Assembly (NCBI GenBank): GCA_964497635.1
Contig: CAZCDB010000003.1
Coordinates: 1-45,519 of the forward strand
Direction: 5' to 3'
DNA length: 45,519 nucleotides
Source of the DNA: CAMDWQ01 sp964497635
Lineage (GTDB): Bacteria; Omnitrophota; Gorgyraeia; 2-02-FULL-51-18
The translations under genes were made by a program, and so were the position numbers. The notes beneath the pieces are model-generated. The model saw nothing but the letters and a program-made list of their open reading frames with translations, ran no database searches and was not told where the DNA came from. Position 1 is the stretch's first letter. The number at the start of each line of letters is the position of its first letter. Below are positions 1 through 6,613 of this stretch, one piece after another.

Positions 1-20
1 CGGCCTGAAAAGGGTTTTAA
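1..20 (+). repeat. Terminus of element A, cut by the window edge
   Basis: These 20 bases are the exact reverse complement of 13057-13076, and 17 of them recur in direct orientation at 13179-13195. They therefore look like the right terminal inverted repeat of a second copy of the element at 13047-13205, most of which lies left of the window. The copy ends just before the stop codon of the glycosyltransferase gene. Confidence 0.55.
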
Positions 21-40
21 ACTAACTGGCGTGCATCTTA

Positions 41-1204
41 TTAGCGGTGTAGGTCGCCGCGCCAAGGGGAGGGGCGGTTTAGGAGGATGCGTAAAACGCA
101 GATGGAGAGGATCCAGATCATGATGATTGAGCCTAGGGGGTGCAGGAGTGCGTACCAGGGGTCGGATTTGACCATTTTGTTCCCGATAAAACGGATGACG
201 ATAATAAATAGACAAAGGCCTAAGGCGAGTATCAGTGCGGAAGAATCATAATATTTTGACTGATAGATTTTGAAAAGAATTTCTATTTTCAGAAGGATAA
301 AGGGTCCCAGGGAGACAAACAGAAACAAAAATATTTTGTGCAGGATGTCAGGGATGTTTTTATTAAAAAGATGGGTGAAGATACGCGTCCAGCCGGTTTT
401 GATTTCGTGGAGGGTGCTGTACATCCGGGTGGAGTAAAGATGGGTGCCGTTTAAAAACTGCATCGTGAAGCCGGCGGCTCTGATTTTTCTGGCAAGTTCT
501 ACGTCTTCGACAACCTCTGTCTTGACAGACTCATTGCCGCCTACTTTTTCGTAGACTTCTTTTTTCACTAAAATAAATTGTCCATTGGCCAGAATAATCC
601 CACTTTTAGGATCGTTGACCTTTTCGCTGTTGAACCAAAGCGCAAGACTTCCCACAGCCAGAGGCTGAACGGTTTTTTCCCAGAAGCTTCTGGATTCTGT
701 TTCAGGAGCGAGGGTTAGAAAATCAATTTTCTTCGAGATGGCCGCATGGAGGGCGGAGGCCACGGACTCCGGGTGATGGGTGGTATCGGCATCGGTAAAG
801 AGTAGCCAGTCCCCGGTAGCGGCTTTGGAGCCGGCCACCATGGCGTGGTTTTTTCCGGTCCAGCCGGGAGGGAGTTTTTCAATGGTGATGATGCGAAAAG
901 GGAAGGGGGAGAGCTGCTTAAAATTTTCAAGCAAGTGCGCGGTGCGGTCGGTGGAACGGTCGTTGACGACGATGATTTCACAATTTTTATAATTTTGGCG
1001 AAAAAGGTGGTAGAGGCAATGAGCGATATTTTTTTCTTCATTTTTGGCAGGGACGATGATCGAAACCTTGAGAGCTTCGGAGCTTGGCGTTGAAATTTTT
1101 TCAATGGGTGGATTTTTTTTGCCAAGACGGCCCAGCCACACGACGCGACGAATCCAGACTAGAAAAATAACAATCAGATAAAAATTAAGAATAAAAAGAA
1201 TCAT
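41..1204 (-). CDS. Membrane-anchored family 2 glycosyltransferase (HpnB/CrtQ-like)
   Basis: 387 aa. A GT2 enzyme, which transfers sugar from a nucleotide-sugar donor at the inner membrane. The GT-A fold begins near residue 47 (VSIIVPAKNEE). A donor/metal site TDADTTHHP follows, then PPGWTGKNHAM, typical of the hopanoid- or carotenoid-associated GT2 subgroup, and the acidic EVVEDVELA segment that supplies the catalytic base. There is one N-terminal transmembrane helix and about three at the C-terminus. The start codon directly abuts the stop of the upstream enoyl reductase gene, so the two are co-transcribed, which suggests a lipid or lipid-linked acceptor. The acceptor cannot be read from sequence. 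GT2 membership is secure; the HpnB/CrtQ likeness is by motif memory. Confidence 0.85.
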   Translation of the reverse strand: MILFILNFYLIVIFLVWIRRVVWLGRLGKKNPPIEKISTPSSEALKVSIIVPAKNEEKNIAHCLYHLFRQNYKNCEIIVVNDRSTDRTAHLLENFKQLSPFPFRIITIEKLPPGWTGKNHAMVAGSKAATGDWLLFTDADTTHHPESVASALHAAISKKIDFLTLAPETESRSFWEKTVQPLAVGSLALWFNSEKVNDPKSGIILANGQFILVKKEVYEKVGGNESVKTEVVEDVELARKIRAAGFTMQFLNGTHLYSTRMYSTLHEIKTGWTRIFTHLFNKNIPDILHKIFLFLFVSLGPFILLKIEILFKIYQSKYYDSSALILALGLCLFIIVIRFIGNKMVKSDPWYALLHPLGSIIMIWILSICVLRILLNRPSPWRGDLHR

Positions 1205-1948
1205 TTAGGAGAGGGAGTAGCCGCCGTCAGCGATGATTGTTTGACCGTAAATCCAATCAGATCCTGGACTTAAGAGAAAAGAGATGATTTTTGCGATATC
1301 TTCCGGTGTGCCCAAGCGCTTGCCCGGAGTGCGAGCGAGAAACTCATTTTTCATTTTTTCAAAATCGGGAAACATTTTAAGCGAATCTGTTTCAATGAGG
1401 CCACCCGATACCGCGTTGACATGAATTTTATAGGGAGAAAGTTCCACAGCCAGGTAACGGACAAGGTTTTCAAGCGCCGCTTTGGAAATACCGATGGCGC
1501 CGTAATTGGGCGTGAAATGCTGGGCCCCCAAGCTTGAGAGCGTCAAAACTTTCCCCCCGTGAGTTTTCATCAGAGGTAGCGCCGCTTGGGTCAAAAGCAA
1601 AAAAGCCTTGGCATTGACGTCCAAAGAGATATCCCAATCCTTTACACGTAGTTGGTGGACGGGTTTGAACACGCCTAGTGCCGCGTTATGGATCAGATAA
1701 TCAAGGCGGGGAGTGTGTTTCTTAACTTCTTCAAAAATCGAGGTAATTGTCTCAGGTTCTCCGATATTCCCTGGTAGGAGGATGACTTTAGCGCCGAGAC
1801 CTTCAGCCTCTTTTTTGACATTTTCCGCCGACTCGTCATCACGTAGGTAATTAAGGAAAATCGTAAGCCCTTTTTTGGCCTGGGAGAGCGTGATCGCCCG
1901 CCCAATGCCCCGCGAGCCGCCGCTGATAAAGAGATATTTTTCAGTCAT
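1205..1948 (-). CDS. fabL: Enoyl-ACP reductase, FabL type (SDR family)
   Basis: 247 aa. A short-chain dehydrogenase with the NAD(P)-binding glycine motif GGSRGIG (residues 10-16), NAA near 88 and the catalytic Ser at SSLG. The active-site spacing is Tyr149-x6-Lys156, not the Tyr-x3-Lys of FabG-like reductases. Y-x6-K is the mark of enoyl-ACP reductases FabI and FabL. The C-terminal half (NAVSGG, TDSLKMFP, GQTII.DGG) closely resembles Bacillus FabL from memory. It would reduce trans-2-enoyl-ACP in the last step of fatty acid elongation. First gene of the operon with the GT2 gene. There is no Shine-Dalgarno site; an extended -10 box lies 6 bases before the ATG. Confidence 0.85.
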   Translation of the reverse strand: MTEKYLFISGGSRGIGRAITLSQAKKGLTIFLNYLRDDESAENVKKEAEGLGAKVILLPGNIGEPETITSIFEEVKKHTPRLDYLIHNAALGVFKPVHQLRVKDWDISLDVNAKAFLLLTQAALPLMKTHGGKVLTLSSLGAQHFTPNYGAIGISKAALENLVRYLAVELSPYKIHVNAVSGGLIETDSLKMFPDFEKMKNEFLARTPGKRLGTPEDIAKIISFLLSPGSDWIYGQTIIADGGYSLS

Positions 1949-1954
1949 GGGTCT

Positions 1955-1963
1955 AATGTATCA
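1955..1963 (-). promoter_or_regulatory. Extended -10 box of a likely leaderless fabL transcript
   Basis: On the minus strand the sequence reads TGATACATT, then 6 bases, then the fabL ATG. A TG one base before the hexamer is the extended -10 signature. Transcription would begin at or next to the start codon, in keeping with the missing Shine-Dalgarno site. Confidence 0.5.
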
Positions 1964-1995
1964 CACCCAAGATGGTAAAACCAAGAGGGGCTTTG

Positions 1996-2023
1996 CAGAG
2001 TCAAGAGTGATTTCTCGACTCTG
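1996..2023. terminator. Hairpin downstream of the 842-aa gene
   Basis: CAGAGTC (1996-2002) pairs with GACTCTG (2017-2023), and an inner GAG/CTC extends the stem past a two-base bulge. It lies about 30 bases beyond the minus-strand stop at 2056. No T-run follows, so it may be a weak terminator or an mRNA-end stabiliser. It also sits upstream of the fabL promoter. Confidence 0.35.
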
Positions 2024-2055
2024 TCAGAGAAGGGGACTCAAGTTTTTTTAAAAAA

Positions 2056-4584
2056 CTAAAACATAAACTTTTTTAGCACCGATCCGCCGGAAGAATTTGA
2101 TGTATCTGTGATAAGCCTGTATCTTAAATGGACATGTCCGTTTGCCAAAGAGATCGTGGTGATATCGATCCCGTAGTAGAAGAAATGAATCTGCGAACTA
2201 ATCCTTTGTACCAGATCAAATACTTTGGCACCCGTGGAAGTGTTGAACACCTGATAATTCTTGGGTCCCTTGGTATCGCCCCAGGCGTCAGCCGTCAACA
2301 CACCCAGATTTTTTCCATCTGGGGTAAATTTAACTTTGGATATCCTGTCACGCAAGTGGTTCATCAATTGCAGAGCGGCATAGCTATAGACAGCTGTCGA
2401 ATAGGCCTTCACGGAAATGACCGTCTCGGTGCTACCGCGGCGGACGACGATCTTTTCGATACGGCCCGTCGGCGTTTCTTCNNNNNNNNNNNNNNNNNNN
2501 NNNNNNNNNNNNNNNNNNNNNNNNNNNNNNNNNNNNNNNNNNNNNNNNNNNNNNNNNNNNNNNNNNNNNNNNNNNNNNNNNGTCACTGCCGTCTCACTCA
2601 GGATATTACCGGTAATCCTGTCACGTATGACGATCATGTCTTTGGGTGTTGGTGCGAACGATGGCCCGTGCCCCGCCTGAAAAGGCACCACATAAGGTCG
2701 AACATAAACATCGATGGAGCCGTTGGTCAGCTTGAAAGTTTCGCCGGAAAAAATGTGATTGCCATTGGAGTCTGTTGGGATTCTGTTTCGTGCCGCCGCA
2801 AATGCGTCCCGCACCGCTTGATGGTTAGCTTTTTTTACGGCATCCATTTCTTTTGCGATGGCATCATTAAGCATGGTGATAGCCGCATCGATCGCCGAGA
2901 CATATTCACTTGTCCCTGCCGCAAAATGATTGACTTCGGAATAACTTGTCCGGGTCACATAACCTGAAACAGTGTTGAGGGTGATCGGAAATGCGTAAGG
3001 ACCGTTCCCGACTAGCTTCACACTAAAAAGATGATCCCCATACTCCGAGGAAACCGTAGAATTGGTCACATAAAACGGCCCGTGTCCCGACACATAATAG
3101 GGCTCGGAAGTATAAGTAACCGTTGAAACTTCAAAACGTTTATTTATGAAAGCCCTGATGGCATCCATGCCATTTTTTAAGTTGTTAAGAATCGTCTGAT
3201 TGGGGGATGTTTTACGGCTTTCACGGTCATAAGTATATTGAAGTTCCCGCAGGTCCGCGTTATCTCCTCCGCCAAGAGCCAGAAACTCGCCAGGTTCTTT
3301 TTGTTCGCTGATCGAAGTAACCGTTAAACGGGCGGTGAAAGGATTTATACGAGAGGCCGTTATCACCCTAAAACCCATGGGTTTTGATCCGTCATAGGTG
3401 GTTTTGTAATAACCAAGATAATCGTCCACAATAACCGTAGTTTTAGATTCGGAAATATTAACACTGGCTTGGCTAAAAATCCCCGATTGGCTGGCTGCGG
3501 CAGTCCGAGCTTCCATAAAAACATTCCCCGCTTCAAAGGTCCGAAGTTCGGCCGCTGTGTAATCCAGGCGAAGTTTGTCAGTGGTATTGAGGGAACTTCT
3601 TGAGGCTGTGATCATATTAAGGATTGTCTGCATGGGGACGGCGATCAAACCCGAAGGGGTCATGACCGTCAAGTCTCCGCCAGCCGACGTACTTCCACCC
3701 GTCCGATCCAATTGATAAGATCCTTTAAATGCGCCGGTAGCCGTCACAATACGGTTGATCGTGATATTCTCCTTGTCTACCGTAAGCGTTGTAGTGATTC
3801 CGTCTTTTTGTATCGAAATAGAAAAATCAGGGATATTTTTGGTAATTTCGTCGAGCTGGGCCCGGACTTTGACTTTCTGCGAATTTTCATTCAAGCCAGC
3901 TTCAGATGCAAAAAGATTTTGCAGGCGCTGATGAACGGTTATCGCGGGAGCGGCGTATTTAGCGACAGCATTATATTTAGCGGTGGCAAGTTCTGCGGCG
4001 ATAACATTCAATTTTTGGTCATTAGCCTGCGATAAAGCGCTAGCGGCTTCAACATCAGAGATCATTTGATCCAAGGCATCGTACCAGGATTGTGTTTCTG
4101 GCTGATAGGTTTCACTTATATGAATGGGTGCTTGATAATATCCATCAGCCGTTGTTTTGCCGGTTTCATCCTGAGAAAAATAGATTATTCGAGTGCTTGG
4201 TTTAAAAGTGTATCTCTGTTTGAACGGGTACGTTCCTCCGGAACTTGAGTGCCCTTTGGTTTTGAGAATTGCGATCTCATCGGATTGATAGACATTTTTT
4301 GAAATTTGGACCTGAAAATCCCCGAGAACTACCTGAACGATGGAATCCGCAGGAGTTGACACATTTTGGGCTTGAACCGACTGATTTAAGTGGTCTATAT
4401 TCGCCTGCGCCGCGTTTTCAGCACTCTGTAAATTGGCGGCGGATACACCTGGTGCGGGCTGGACGGTGGTGTTGCTTGTCGGGATCATGGGATCTGCCAA
4501 GGCTACGGATGGCATGATCTGAGCGGAGAGCACAGATACTATTAAAAGTATTTTGAGTGCGCGATTATTTTTTTTGTAACCCAT
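2056..4584 (-). CDS. Large exported protein of unknown function, containing an assembly gap
   Basis: 842 codons counting 34 unknown residues. I do not recognise a family. The N-terminus is a clear signal peptide (KILLIVSVLSAQIMPSVALA, cleavage probably after ALA). The mature protein alternates beta-rich, Tyr/Thr/Ser-rich stretches with short amphipathic helices (for example TILNNLKNGMDAIRAFINK and ITMLNDAIAKEMDAVKKA), suggesting three or more diverged copies of a repeat of roughly 120-150 residues. There are no transmembrane helices beyond the signal, and I noticed no cysteines. The frame is the same on both sides of the N-run, but the run length is a placeholder, so the true length is uncertain. 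Shine-Dalgarno AGGA lies very close to the ATG. The start of the mature region resembles that of the 1,729-aa protein (Gln/Pro/Ser-rich, then helical). Likely periplasmic or surface. Confidence 0.7.
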   Translation of the reverse strand: MGYKKNNRALKILLIVSVLSAQIMPSVALADPMIPTSNTTVQPAPGVSAANLQSAENAAQANIDHLNQSVQAQNVSTPADSIVQVVLGDFQVQISKNVYQSDEIAILKTKGHSSSGGTYPFKQRYTFKPSTRIIYFSQDETGKTTADGYYQAPIHISETYQPETQSWYDALDQMISDVEAASALSQANDQKLNVIAAELATAKYNAVAKYAAPAITVHQRLQNLFASEAGLNENSQKVKVRAQLDEITKNIPDFSISIQKDGITTTLTVDKENITINRIVTATGAFKGSYQLDRTGGSTSAGGDLTVMTPSGLIAVPMQTILNMITASRSSLNTTDKLRLDYTAAELRTFEAGNVFMEARTAAASQSGIFSQASVNISESKTTVIVDDYLGYYKTTYDGSKPMGFRVITASRINPFTARLTVTSISEQKEPGEFLALGGGDNADLRELQYTYDRESRKTSPNQTILNNLKNGMDAIRAFINKRFEVSTVTYTSEPYYVSGHGPFYVTNSTVSSEYGDHLFSVKLVGNGPYAFPITLNTVSGYVTRTSYSEVNHFAAGTSEYVSAIDAAITMLNDAIAKEMDAVKKANHQAVRDAFAAARNRIPTDSNGNHIFSGETFKLTNGSIDVYVRPYVVPFQAGHGPSFAPTPKDMIVIRDRITGNILSETAVXXXXXXXXXXXXXXXXXXXXXXXXXXXXXXXXXXEETPTGRIEKIVVRRGSTETVISVKAYSTAVYSYAALQLMNHLRDRISKVKFTPDGKNLGVLTADAWGDTKGPKNYQVFNTSTGAKVFDLVQRISSQIHFFYYGIDITTISLANGHVHLRYRLITDTSNSSGGSVLKKFMF
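2482..2581. other. Assembly gap (100 N)
   Basis: Exactly 100 undetermined bases inside the 842-aa gene. A round 100 is a scaffolder placeholder, so the real distance is unknown. The repetitive nature of the encoded protein may explain why assembly broke here. Confidence 0.98.
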
Positions 4585-4922
4585 TTCCTAAGCCCTCAGT
4601 AATCTGTTAGAGAATCTATTTTGTTCGCCATCAAGCGAAATCTCATCTAGTGCTCTAACCTTACACCAGAAAAATTTGAGTTTCAATGGGAATTAAGAAA
4701 AAAAATTATAAAGTTCTTCAAAATATAATATTGCCTTAATATACCAACTTAAATTTGCCTGACTTTTTAAATGAACCATAATTTTAATTTTTGATTAATC
4801 CTGGAAAGAAATTTTATATGAATTTTGGCCAAATTTATTGAATAATCTTTAGAAAGAATTTTATATTCTAGGGAAAGAGATTCAGGGCGTTTACCAGCAA
4901 GATTTGTGATAGAATTTACAGC
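4585..4922. promoter_or_regulatory. AT-rich divergent intergenic region with extended -10 box
   Basis: 338 bases between divergent genes, strongly AT-rich and with no gene that I can see. For the plus-strand gene at 4923, TGATAGAAT (4908-4915, allowing for the TG offset) is an extended -10 box ending 7 bases before the ATG, predicting a leaderless mRNA. A second candidate further up is TTGAAT (4838-4843), an 18-base spacer, and TATATT (4862-4867). The minus-strand gene should have its promoter in the left half; I cannot single one out. Confidence 0.45.
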
Positions 4923-5693
4923 ATGACTGAAATTTCAAAAGAAGAAAAAACAAAGGTAGCTGCCTGGGAAGCCAAGCGATTTGAGCTGTGGATCCTGTTT
5001 CTTCATTTTCTGGCGATGACGGTGCTGGGGTTGGCGCTTTTTCCGATGATCTATTTCTTTTATGTGGTGTGGAAGGCGATGAGCATCTATGCGGTGTGGA
5101 TGAAGATCCTTGTGTTCTCATTTTCGATCGCGTTTGGATACTTTCTTTTTGGGGCAACGTTGATTGTGCTTTGTGTGGCGACCAAAAATCTTTTTCGATT
5201 CAAAATCGCCCCAGGACTCTTTTCAATTCACTCAAAAGAGGCCCTTAGCTGGATGGGGTACAACAGCATGATTTTGATCGCCAACAGTGCGTTTCTGGAT
5301 GTGTTTCGGCTCTCGCCTTTTCAGATCTGGTTTTATCGTCTCATGGGGGCTAAAGTGGGCGAGAGAGTCAATGTGAATACCGCGGGATTGGCAGACCTCT
5401 CTATGCTTGAGATTGGGAATGATGTGCTCATCGGCGGTGGTGTGGCGCTGATCTGTCATGCTTCCGAGAGGGGATTCTTAAGGCTTTCTCCGACGAAGAT
5501 TGGCAACAACGTCTCGATTGGACTTGGCTCGGTGATCATGCCGGATGTTGAAATTGGCGATGGAGCCTCCATTAGCCCTTGCAGTCTTTTGCCCAAAGGG
5601 ACTCGCATCCCCGCACGAGGCATCTGGGGAGGCAATCCGGTGAAGGATTTGCGGGCCGAAAGGCGGGAGGCACTCAAGAATGAACAAAATTAA
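4923..5693 (+). CDS. Membrane-bound left-handed beta-helix acyltransferase
   Basis: 256 aa. The N-terminal half has two to three transmembrane helices (about residues 20-80). The C-terminal half is a left-handed beta-helix of hexapeptide repeats (VGERVNVNT, EIGNDVLIGGG, KIGNNVSIGLGSVIMPDVEIGDGA) ending in WGGNPVKDLR, the usual cap of hexapeptide acetyltransferases. The arrangement resembles the Pls/PosA-type acyltransferase domain found alone or fused to peptide synthetases. It probably transfers an acyl group to an envelope glycan, lipid or peptide at the inner membrane; donor and acceptor are unknown. There is no good Shine-Dalgarno site, and a -10 box lies 7 bases upstream. Its last 14 bases overlap msrB, so the two are coupled. 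Confidence 0.75.
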   Translation: MTEISKEEKTKVAAWEAKRFELWILFLHFLAMTVLGLALFPMIYFFYVVWKAMSIYAVWMKILVFSFSIAFGYFLFGATLIVLCVATKNLFRFKIAPGLFSIHSKEALSWMGYNSMILIANSAFLDVFRLSPFQIWFYRLMGAKVGERVNVNTAGLADLSMLEIGNDVLIGGGVALICHASERGFLRLSPTKIGNNVSIGLGSVIMPDVEIGDGASISPCSLLPKGTRIPARGIWGGNPVKDLRAERREALKNEQN

Positions 5694-6192
5694 AACAGTG
5701 GCTATTTTTTTGCTTCCACTTATTTTTTTAGGAGCTCAAATGAAAACACAGGAAAAAATCAAGATCTACAATGCTACTACCGGCAAGACAGAGCTTGTGG
5801 AAAAGGTGGTCAAGACGGACGAAGAGTGGAAAAAAATCCTCACGCCGAAGCAATTTGATGTCACCCGACGAAAAGGTACCGAGGCACCGTTTAGCCAGAA
5901 GTGTGCCATCCCTCCATCAGGAGAGGGGATTTATCAGTGTGTGGGCTGCGGGACGGATTTATTTGCTTATGGGAAAAAATTTGAGTCCGGGACGGGCTGG
6001 CCGAGCTTTTTTGACCCCATTTCTTCTTTGAATGTCGAAGAAGAGGAAGATAATACCTTTGGAATGCGACGCGTGGAAGTGTTGTGCGCGCGCTGTGGAG
6101 CTCATTTGGGGCATGTTTTTGACGATGGACCTCCGCCCACAGGGAAGCGTTACTGTATTAATACGGTCGCGCTGAAGCTGGTATCCTCCTAA
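5680..6192 (+). CDS. msrB: Exported peptide-methionine (R)-S-oxide reductase
   Basis: 170 aa. Reduces methionine R-sulfoxide in oxidised proteins. The MsrB domain spans about residues 46-167. The catalytic Cys is Cys159 (RYCIN). The zinc ligands are the pairs Cys87/Cys90 (CVGC) and Cys136/Cys139 (CARC). The substrate loop is GTGWPSF, with Thr where some MsrBs carry the resolving Cys, so regeneration may use Cys75 or direct reduction. An N-terminal hydrophobic stretch of about 18 residues (IKTVAIFLLPLIFLGAQ) suggests export, which points to repair of envelope proteins. A strong Shine-Dalgarno site GGGAGG (5665-5670) lies inside the acyltransferase gene and fixes the start, overlapping it by 14 bases. 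Confidence 0.92.
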   Translation: MNKIKTVAIFLLPLIFLGAQMKTQEKIKIYNATTGKTELVEKVVKTDEEWKKILTPKQFDVTRRKGTEAPFSQKCAIPPSGEGIYQCVGCGTDLFAYGKKFESGTGWPSFFDPISSLNVEEEEDNTFGMRRVEVLCARCGAHLGHVFDDGPPPTGKRYCINTVALKLVSS

Positions 6193-6241
6193 ACCCTCTC
6201 CCAAGCTCATTTTGAAAGTACTTCTCTTTTAGAGGGGTTTG

Positions 6242-6250
6242 TGATAGAAA
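6242..6250 (+). promoter_or_regulatory. Extended -10 box for the SWIB gene
   Basis: TGATAGAAA is an extended -10 match, and its surroundings resemble the box before 4923 (TTTGTGATAGAA in both). Transcription would start near 6257. That is after the first in-frame ATG at 6252 and supports translation from the GTG at 6303. No good -35 was found at 16-18 bases; an inverted repeat of about 9 bases flanks the region (6191-6200 and 6231-6240). Confidence 0.4.
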
Positions 6251-6302
6251 TATGGGGTCACAATTGAAAGATAATGAACTTTTTAACCAAGGGAGAAACA
6301 AC

Positions 6303-6560
6303 GTGGCAGCAAAAAAAGCAAACGCAGCATTCATGAAACCCCTCCAACCCAGCGAAGCTCTTTCTAAAGTCGTTGGATCCAAGGCTCTTCCCCGTACCCA
6401 GGTGGTAAAGAAACTTTGGGAATACATCAAGAAGAATGACCTGCAGGATAAGAAGAACAAGAGAAACATCAATGCCGACGCCAACTTGAAGCCGATTTTC
6501 GGCAAGGCGCAGGTCTCGATGTTTGAAATGACCAAGCTCGTTTCCAAGCACCTGAAATAA
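6303..6560 (+). CDS. SWIB/MDM2 domain protein
   Basis: 85 aa from the GTG at 6303. That start has a Shine-Dalgarno site (AGGGAG, 7 bases upstream) and gives the N-terminus usual for small bacterial SWIB proteins (MAAKKANAAFMKPLQPS). An ATG at 6252 would add 17 residues but lies before the predicted transcription start. The SWIB fold covers nearly the whole protein: PLPRTQVVKKLWEYIKK-like helix, NINADANLKPIFG, and VSMFEMTKLVSKHL at the end. In eukaryotes SWIB occurs in chromatin remodellers. Small stand-alone forms occur in several bacteria, chlamydiae included, where a DNA or topoisomerase role is proposed but not settled. Single-gene unit ending in a strong terminator. Confidence 0.88.
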   Translation: MAAKKANAAFMKPLQPSEALSKVVGSKALPRTQVVKKLWEYIKKNDLQDKKNKRNINADANLKPIFGKAQVSMFEMTKLVSKHLK

Positions 6561-6573
6561 AAGAACCAAAACT

Positions 6574-6608
6574 AACCCCGCCCACCCACAAGGTGAGCGG
6601 GGTTTTTT
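6574..6608 (+). terminator. Rho-independent terminator after the SWIB gene
   Basis: AACCCCGC (6574-6581) pairs with GCGGGGTT (6597-6604), with an inner CCACC/GGTG extension, and a T-run follows. It sits 14 bases after the SWIB stop and just before the converging minus-strand stop at 6614. Its minus-strand T-run is poor, so it serves mainly the plus strand. Confidence 0.85.
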
Positions 6609-6613
6609 ATTGT

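Noticed and set aside
2128..2967. Open frame of 279 codons on the plus strand crossing the N-run
   Set aside because: Antisense to the 842-aa exported protein, which has a signal peptide and a ribosome site; the N-run inflates its length.
6252..6302. ATG at 6252 as the SWIB start
   Set aside because: It lies only 2 bases after the extended -10 box, upstream of the predicted transcription start; the GTG at 6303 has a Shine-Dalgarno site and the family N-terminus.
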